Shown here: piece after piece, positions 57,481-64,000 of the stretch
How the letters are laid out: each line of letters starts with the position of its first letter
How positions within the stretch are numbered: position 1 is the first letter of the stretch
NCBI RefSeq assembly: GCF_017591425.1
Contig: NW_024466413.1
Coordinates: 2,754,001 to 2,818,000 of the forward strand
Length of the DNA stretch: 64,000 nt
Reading direction: 5' to 3'
Source of the DNA: Ochotona curzoniae
Taxonomy: Eukaryota > Chordata > Mammalia > Lagomorpha > Ochotonidae
Translations under genes and position numbers: made by a program
The notes under the pieces: generated by a model
The model's database searches: none
Seen by the model: only the letters and a program-made list of their open reading frames with translations
What the model was told of the DNA's origin: nothing

Positions 57481-59264
57481 CACACTCCAATCTTACCAAA
57501 AGCCCACAGTCTTGACTCCCCACTAAGGTATTCTTGTAATTCTAGGAAATGTGGAAGAGAGAGAAAAGGGGTTCTTTTAGGGAATACATGTGCAAGAGGA
57601 CAGCTCTCGGATGGATGCCTAATACGGAGGTGATGGATGAGAAAAGGAGAAAGCAGGAGACCTGCAGCAGTCTCGCAGAGCCAGGCAAGAGAATCACACG
57701 GCAGAAATGGAGACACAGCTGAATTTCCCTTAAACAGGTACCCAGTCATCCTCGGGGGCCACATTTGCCTGCTGGCCAGTTCTAATTATTGCCATTGATG
57801 CTTTCTATAGGCAATTATCCAGGCTCAGGGAGCTGCTAAGACAGTAATCGTTGGACAGGGAACCCTAGAGGTAATTGACACTGAAGTGCTTACTGCACAT
57901 CCTTGCTCCAGAACACAGTCAACAAGGTCTGTGTGGGAGCAGTAAGACTTCTGTAGAGCTGGCCCGGGGCTCTTGAGCAAATTACAAGGCAGATCTTTCA
58001 GCATCAAGAGAAGCCCACTGGCACAATAGAAATCCTGAGGCTGTCAAAACCCTTGGGTGCCCGGCCACGCCTGCACTCCTGCTCTGAGCTCGGCTGCCAG
58101 GGACCCGGCTGTCTCAGAGATGATCAAAGCCATGTCTTTCATTCAGTTCTACTGCTCATGGAAGGGGAGCTTCTCAAGCCAGGGGAAAATTGCAGGAATA
58201 GTTCAAAGTTGCTTTCAGATCCTTATAAGTACATTGTTAGGTCATTGCAGAAAATGCACTAAAAAGGAGAAATACACAGTATCATACAAATCTGTGTGGC
58301 CTGGGGGCTGGTCCTTGGTCAGCAGCAGCTGACACGTACCATGAAGCCCCTGCATGCCAGCTGCTGCAGCAACAACAGGAAGAAGTCACTACAGCAAATC
58401 TCAAGTCTTGCTGGAGGAGTCAGTGTGCCTAGCAGTCTCACATGCTCCCAGTTTGGGGTACTAAAGCTTGAACTGTTTTTCAACTGTAAAATATTAGACA
58501 CTGCTTTCCTAGTACCTTCTGGAATATTCTATAAGTGCCCCTAGCTCCCACAAAAATAGCTGACTCCTCTCTCAATAACCACAAGCCTAGCCAACTTAAA
58601 GCTTTCTTTTTATTTATTTTTTAAGATATTGTTTACATACTTGAAATGCATGTCAATATGGGTCTCTAATTAGTGTGAAGAGGGTTGAGCTATAGAGTAA
58701 GATAGATTTTTCTTCTGTCTGTAGTGAGGGGAGTACTGCTTGTTATCAAGGAACTTGAGCACCTGGAGATCAGGGACAGTCATTCGATGATCCTTTAGAG
58801 ACCCTGATGTGGGGAAATTTCCAAGGATGCTACTTGAATGATTTTGATGGTTTTGAAACACAAATGGCTTCATTGCAAAAGGCTGGAGAAAATATTTCTA
58901 AGGTGTAATGGCTGACCAGACCACTTTAGTGCATCCACAGTCCCAGAAACTTGTTCCAAAGCTTGGCCAGGAGAGTGGTCCAAACTGTTCTGCTTTCCAT
59001 CCTCTGACAAGGCACCTGATGTCGTCTGCTGGCCTAGATGAGCTGCATGTCATGTGACCCATGTCATGTGACCCATGTCATGTGACCAGCATTTCTGGAT
59101 GTGTTGTTCACTTCACAGGCATCAGCAACTGAAGAGGCCCGGCCCAATACAAGTACTCCAATTTCAAACCAATATATTTTATTATTTTAATTGTAGCCAG
59201 GGTTTGAATTCAATGTCTAGTTTAGTCTCCTAAGAAACCTAACCTAGAGTGCCAAGCTGGGTCA
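57481..59264. other. Unassigned sequence
   Basis: No gene recognised. Includes an ATTA-rich, repeat-free block near 57770-57900 that might be conserved noncoding (a guess) and a 3 x 14-bp array at 59046-59087. Confidence 0.35.
59046..59087 (+). repeat. Three perfect 14-bp tandem repeats
   Basis: catgtcatgtgacc is repeated exactly at 59046-59059, 59060-59073 and 59074-59087. Each unit contains TCATGTGA. Confidence 0.97.
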
Positions 59265-61425
59265 CAGCAATCACTGGCATGCAAATAATCTATGGCTGGG
59301 AAAAGGCATGGTTGGGGAGCTAAGGCCCTGGCTGAGTTTGGGCTCCCACTGGTGAGTGTGAGAGCCAAAATGGGGCAGCACTGGCATCTGTATTTGATTG
59401 TAGTGTTCCCCAGCATGAATGTTGACTGGGCTAGACTCCAGCACCCACTGGTGCTCATGAGTCCCAGGGAGGGTACAGGATAGGATGGCCTAGGTCTTGG
59501 TACCTTCTGAACCATGAGAAAGAAGTGTCTTGGCATGAACCATGTACGACTGTGCTGTGGCATTCAACAGAAAGAACTGGAATGGGTGTGGGATGGTTAG
59601 GCAAGGCCACTGGTCATGCCAGGACAGGAAGTAGACTTAAGTCTATGCCAAGAACTCACCAGTACGTACAAGATCTGCCATTGTGAGGAGACTTAATAGA
59701 GGAACTTAGGGAACTCCTTTGTCAGGATGTAGTCCCTGCAGGTGAGCACAAGAACCAAGGTTGGTAGCAGGCTTGACCAGGCCAGGTTATGATATCTACT
59801 GGCCTATGTGTTGGTCAGATCTGGGGGCTGGCCAGGCTGGGCCAGTTCCTAATACCCAATCATAGATACAAGAACCAGGAGAGAGTGAAGGGCAGACCAG
59901 GTCAGGCTGCAACATCAACCAGTTCACATTAGGGCTAGGACTGGTGGCTGGCTGGGCTGGACTAAGCCACAGAACCCACCAGCATGAGCTATAACTGGGG
60001 GTAGATAGGTCCAGGCCAGGCTACCAGCAAATGCCAAGGTGAGACGGGCCATGCCAGTCTGGGCCACAGCACCCACCAGCACATGTGAGATCTGGGGCAG
60101 GGGGTTTGAGACCAGTAAAGGGCCTGGGGGAGTGTGGGCTCTCCTGATGGGTCACTGCTCTGATTAGAGAGCATCAGAACTGGGAAGCAAAGCAGATGAG
60201 ATCAGGCAGAGCTATAACACCTATTAGCCTGTGTGTAAACAGGCTAGGTGGGGAGAGCCAGACTGGGCTAACCAATTCTATCTACTGGTGCATGCATAGG
60301 CCAGAGTAAGTGCAGCTGGAACATCAACTGGCTAGTGTTAGGAGTAGGAGAAGATCCTGTTAAGCTAGACAGGAGAGTATAAGATCCGTAACTTGGAGTG
60401 AGCATAGTAGGGAAACTGTAGACACCTCTCTGATGGATTGCAATTCGCACTGCTGATCATGAGAATCAGGGCTGGGGGTGGTCTGGCTAAACAGGTAGTA
60501 GCATCCACCAACATGAGTATGGGCTAAATAGTGGGGTCAGTTGGGTTGAATTAGGCTTCAATGCCAATTTATGTGTGCGAGAGCTGAATGGGATGTGGGA
60601 CAGACTGGGCCGGTCTGTTGCATATATTGGCAAGCACAGGAACCAGGGCAGAGGGCAGCTGTAGTGGTGGTTATTAGGGGTCGCTCTGACTACAGTGTAG
60701 GTCCTACTGGTGTACATGAGGGCTGAGTGTTTGGTGGGCAGGGTTGGGCTGGGATCATTTTAAATGAGGTTTCTTTTGGGATCCCCCACATGAATTGCTG
60801 GACTCAGAATTCCAATCATATGGAGTATTCCAGAATCTGTGGTTTGATTGTTCAGTGTATATGTCATTACTGGGTCTCCTCAATGGAAAATCTGGAGCAG
60901 TGGATGGCATACCCAAATGCACATGGAGGACAAGGCAGTCCATTCAGGCCTATAGAGGACATCTGGTACCACAGCAGAGGAATGAGGGCAGAACAAATTG
61001 ATCAACTACTCTATCCAAGCATTGAAAACAAATATCTTGGCAAATGGAGACTCTAAGGTAGACTATATCAGCCAATGGACCTTGCAAGGATTTCTTCATC
61101 CTTGGATCAACGAGATTGACAGCATTCCAGAACTATCAAAACCACTTGAGCAGAACCCTCAGAGCATGCTCCACACTGAGGACCCTGGGACAACATCAGG
61201 TAGCTGTTCCCTATCCCCTGGTACTGAGGCGGTAGAGAGGCTGGGTGTGACTTCTCCCCTTATATACCTTTTCCCCAGGATATAGGAAGAAGGAAAAGAA
61301 AACTTGGAAATAAGGGTCTCACCTTCTTTCCCATAATCCTCGACCCTTCTCACCTTAAATCAACTATGCAAACATTATCAAAAATAAAAAATAAAACATA
61401 CGTAAAATAAAATAAAATAAACCAA
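59265..61425 (+). mobile_element. Unclassified long repeat-like element with internal array and A-rich tail
   Basis: About 2.2 kb. The first 1.45 kb (59300-60750) is G/A-rich and built of degenerate units, roughly 50-75 bp apart. They share a 'cacccaccagcacatgtgagatctgggg'-type motif and variants (for example at 59967, 60071, 60275, 60501 and 60701). The second part (60760-61330) is non-repetitive, with several short frames, none intact and none recognised. It ends with 'aaaaataaaaaataaaacatacgtaaaataaaataaaataaa', a retroposon-like tail. No reverse transcriptase motif or CSINE block was seen. The 5' limit is uncertain. It may be a known lagomorph-specific repeat that I cannot name. Confidence 0.5.
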
Positions 61426-62344
61426 GGGAAAAAACCGTGTCCAACAATTTGCCTCCTTAATGATATTTTTCGTACATCCAAACCACAGCCACAGGTCTCT
61501 CTTCAGGAACTATCCTCACAACCCAGCGCTTGTACCTCAAGCTGACCACTTTACTGAAGTTCAGTAAATTAATCCAACGCCAGTTCAGAAGAATTGTCTT
61601 GTCAAGAGAAGCAATTTTTCCCTTTGTACTTTGATCTAATTCCGATGATGTTTTCAAGTATGCTGGATCCTTTTATTCTGAAGATCTGAGTCTATTTGTT
61701 GTTTTCTTGAACATACCTACTCCCTCAAAGATTAAAAGACTGAAGAGCTGCCACTAATGAAATTTGAAAGGAAATGATGCCAAATGTTAGAATATTTTAT
61801 GGTCAAGAGTTGATCTCTAAAGGGGACAATCTATGTGAGGTATCAGCTTTGAATGAGTAAGCCCTCAGATGTGTAAATTTGAAATGCAAAAACCTTCACG
61901 TTAGTGAGTGCAGATTCGCAAAGCAGTGAGTCCTGAGGATGAAGCCTACTCCTCAAAACAGGTGGTTTGGCTTATTGGAATGTTTGCTTTCTAAAGTTTG
62001 GGACTGGGCCTTCTCCAGGGTGAGTAGAACTAATGTGAAAATCACGACTGTGTATAAGCCTGATCAAAGTTCAGCTGGAAAAATAAAACCACATTCAGTA
62101 CTTCAAATAGAGAAATCAACTACACTCAACTGGTTACACAAGTATTGAAAAGGAGACAGAGCGAAAATGAAAATGAGTAGCTCCACAAAGCAGTGACTCT
62201 CCATGGAGCTGAAAGAAGGAAAAAGAAGATAAATTGCTACCACAAGTAAGGAGCAGGTTCTCATCTTTAAACACTTCAACATTGTCAGTTTCAAATAGGT
62301 TATTTCATTTTCCAACCTACTCTAGATGAAGAGACTCAAACTGT
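61426..62344. other. Unassigned sequence
   Basis: No gene recognised. A 66-aa minus frame (61457-61657) ends in-frame near the A-rich tail and resembles no protein I recognise; it could be a pseudogene fragment. Confidence 0.3.
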
Positions 62345-62590
62345 CATTGTCACAGTAAAGACACTGGAGTCAGTCAACCTGAGTTTAAACCACTCAGATA
62401 CTTTCCTATGCTATAGCTTTGAAGAAGACACGGAAGGCATTCATCCCTCAGCTTCCACATTAACAAATCAGGGACCATAACAGACCTTTCCCACAGGGTT
62501 GCTCACTGCACCTGCTGAGCCACTAAACAAACCAAATGTAATATGTGTAAGCTGGGCACACAGCAACTGCAAATGTGGGATTTGTTGAAG
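62345..62590 (+). mobile_element. MIR fragment, sense
   Basis: 'agacactggagtcagtcaacctgagtttaaaccactc', 'catccctcagcttccacattaacaaatcagggaccataac' and 'cacagggttgctcactgcacc' follow MIR order, including its core. Confidence 0.6.
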
Positions 62591-62875
62591 CTGACAGTAA
62601 TGTTACTATTAGTTTTGTTTTAGTCTTACTTTTGACATTTTCACAGTATAGGAATCTTTCATACCAGAGAGGGAAGAGGGTTGTCAAGGAAGAATTCCTT
62701 TTCTGCCGAGTTACAAATTTGATTTAGCTGATGAAGGCAAAAAGCATTTCCCATGCCCAGCGTACCAGAGGATAATAATTAACACTTAATGGCTGGTTTA
62801 AATATGTGGCCAGTCCCATTTCCGACTTAGACAACCAGGTAGATGGAAGTAATGTTTCATTAAATAGGGTCATCA

Positions 62876-62912
62876 GAGAAAGAGAGAGCCAGAGAGAGAG
62901 AGAGAGAGAGCA
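62876..62912 (+). repeat. (GA)n microsatellite
   Basis: Short GAGA run with one interruption. Confidence 0.9.
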
Positions 62913-64000
62913 GGGAAACCTCAGCATATAAACTTAGGAATCTAGAAAACTTTCTCCTTAGGACACTCATGGGATGGGAAAATGCGTCTATTATAACATT
63001 TACTTTGTGTCAGACATTGTTCTACACAATGGAGAAATAGCCATGAAATAGATTTAGACAGAATTATGTACTTGCAAAGAATTTAATCCTGAGGGGTTAG
63101 CATGCTAACATAAAACACCATAAAAGGTTGCTACATAGTATATTTAGGATAAAATTACCCTCAGGAAAATTAATCTGTTTCACAGCAAATTTAGACGGAG
63201 AAAGAAAAAAATGACTTATAACATCACAGTAAGCCGTGACACACAGACAAACATATATAAACAGAACACTATTATGTAATTGGATAATTAGAAAGACCCC
63301 CAATTTACTTCATGTATAAATTTCAATAAGTTGAAGAGATTTGGGGTTATCTTGTTTAAATTTGCTTTAGCTGCATAGTTTGTTGGTTTAGAGCTGCTCA
63401 ACTGCTATTAATCACTGGGATAATAAAACTAAGTATGATTTAGTAAAACTGTTGATCCCAGAATGGAGAAGCTACAAAGAAACCGGTAAGAAGGGAAGCA
63501 GATACTCCGTTTGTTATCGGCATTACTAAGAGGGATTTTTAAAGGAACATAAATATCTAATAAGGGTTTGTGAATTTACTGTTGAATTGAACAATGGGAA
63601 CCTACTCCCTATGTTCCCTCAGGAAATGGCAGTGAAATTCAAAAATTCAGAGTAATTTCTATGCTTGATAGATCCACGCTTCCTTTTGTGCAAAATACAA
63701 AGAAGTAGTAAAACCTGTGTCCAATCCATTGGAGATCCATAAGGACAACAGTCTCTGCCTTTTACATCAAAAACCTAACAGACTCCGAGTCCTAGCCCCA
63801 TAGGATGCTGAACAACAAAGCTGACAAGCGTATTGATTGATCACTCACCCACTCACGCAGCACTACTCATAATTTAACTTCTGCTGCTGCCAAGTTTACA
63901 GCTATCCTATCTTCAGTTACATAACAAATGGTACTTCTGATCACTGAGTATTCCTACCATTTCCAAGTCTGGAGATTTTTGCGTTGCACCAACTGGACAT
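62913..64000. other. Unassigned sequence
   Basis: No gene or repeat recognised up to the window end. Confidence 0.35.

Noticed and set aside
1..64000. CRISPR arrays, bacterial operons, tRNA or rRNA genes
   Set aside because: The only tRNA-like sequences are SINE heads. There is no array of identical short direct repeats with unique spacers, and the sequence is plainly mammalian.

Overview
The window is mammalian genomic DNA with no recognisable host protein-coding gene, tRNA, rRNA or CRISPR array. Long open frames are few and fall in low-complexity tracts, repeats or decayed transposons. About 27 stretches look like the tRNA-derived C-repeat (CSINE) family of lagomorphs. They carry pol III A-box and B-box motifs, a '...cttgggaccctgcacc...' body, a CT-rich segment and an 'aataaatctt-A(n)' tail. 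The recurring head 'agtagcctagtggctaaagtcctc' suggests a pika (Ochotona) rather than a rabbit; this rests on recall of the repeats, not on a search.

Layout. 1-5 kb: an antisense class II-like solo LTR (1150-1548, 6-bp target duplication), three CSINEs and a 0.58-kb pyrimidine tract. 5-17 kb: CSINEs, a MER2-type DNA transposon and a CA-rich tract. 16-22 kb: decayed antisense L1 pieces. 23-37 kb: CSINEs of several ages, MIR fragments, a 33-bp palindromic minisatellite, an L1 3' end and a TG tract. 37.96-43.37 kb: a complete-ended but internally defective class I (gamma-like) endogenous retrovirus with two nearly identical LTRs, a 5-bp target duplication, a tRNA-His-like primer site and a polypurine tract. 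45-50 kb: an old sense L1 interrupted by a CSINE. 50-57 kb: five more CSINEs, one with an internal 75-bp duplication. 59.27-61.43 kb: a long G-rich repeat-like element with irregular internal repeats and an A-rich tail that I could not assign to a family. The rest is apparently unique intergenic or intronic sequence.

No multi-gene system is visible. The most interesting items are the retrovirus, whose LTRs look recent while its coding region is wrecked (suggesting spread in trans as a non-autonomous element), the unassigned 2.2-kb element, and a few small sequence architectures: minisatellite, E-box clusters and a microexon-like signal beside the provirus.
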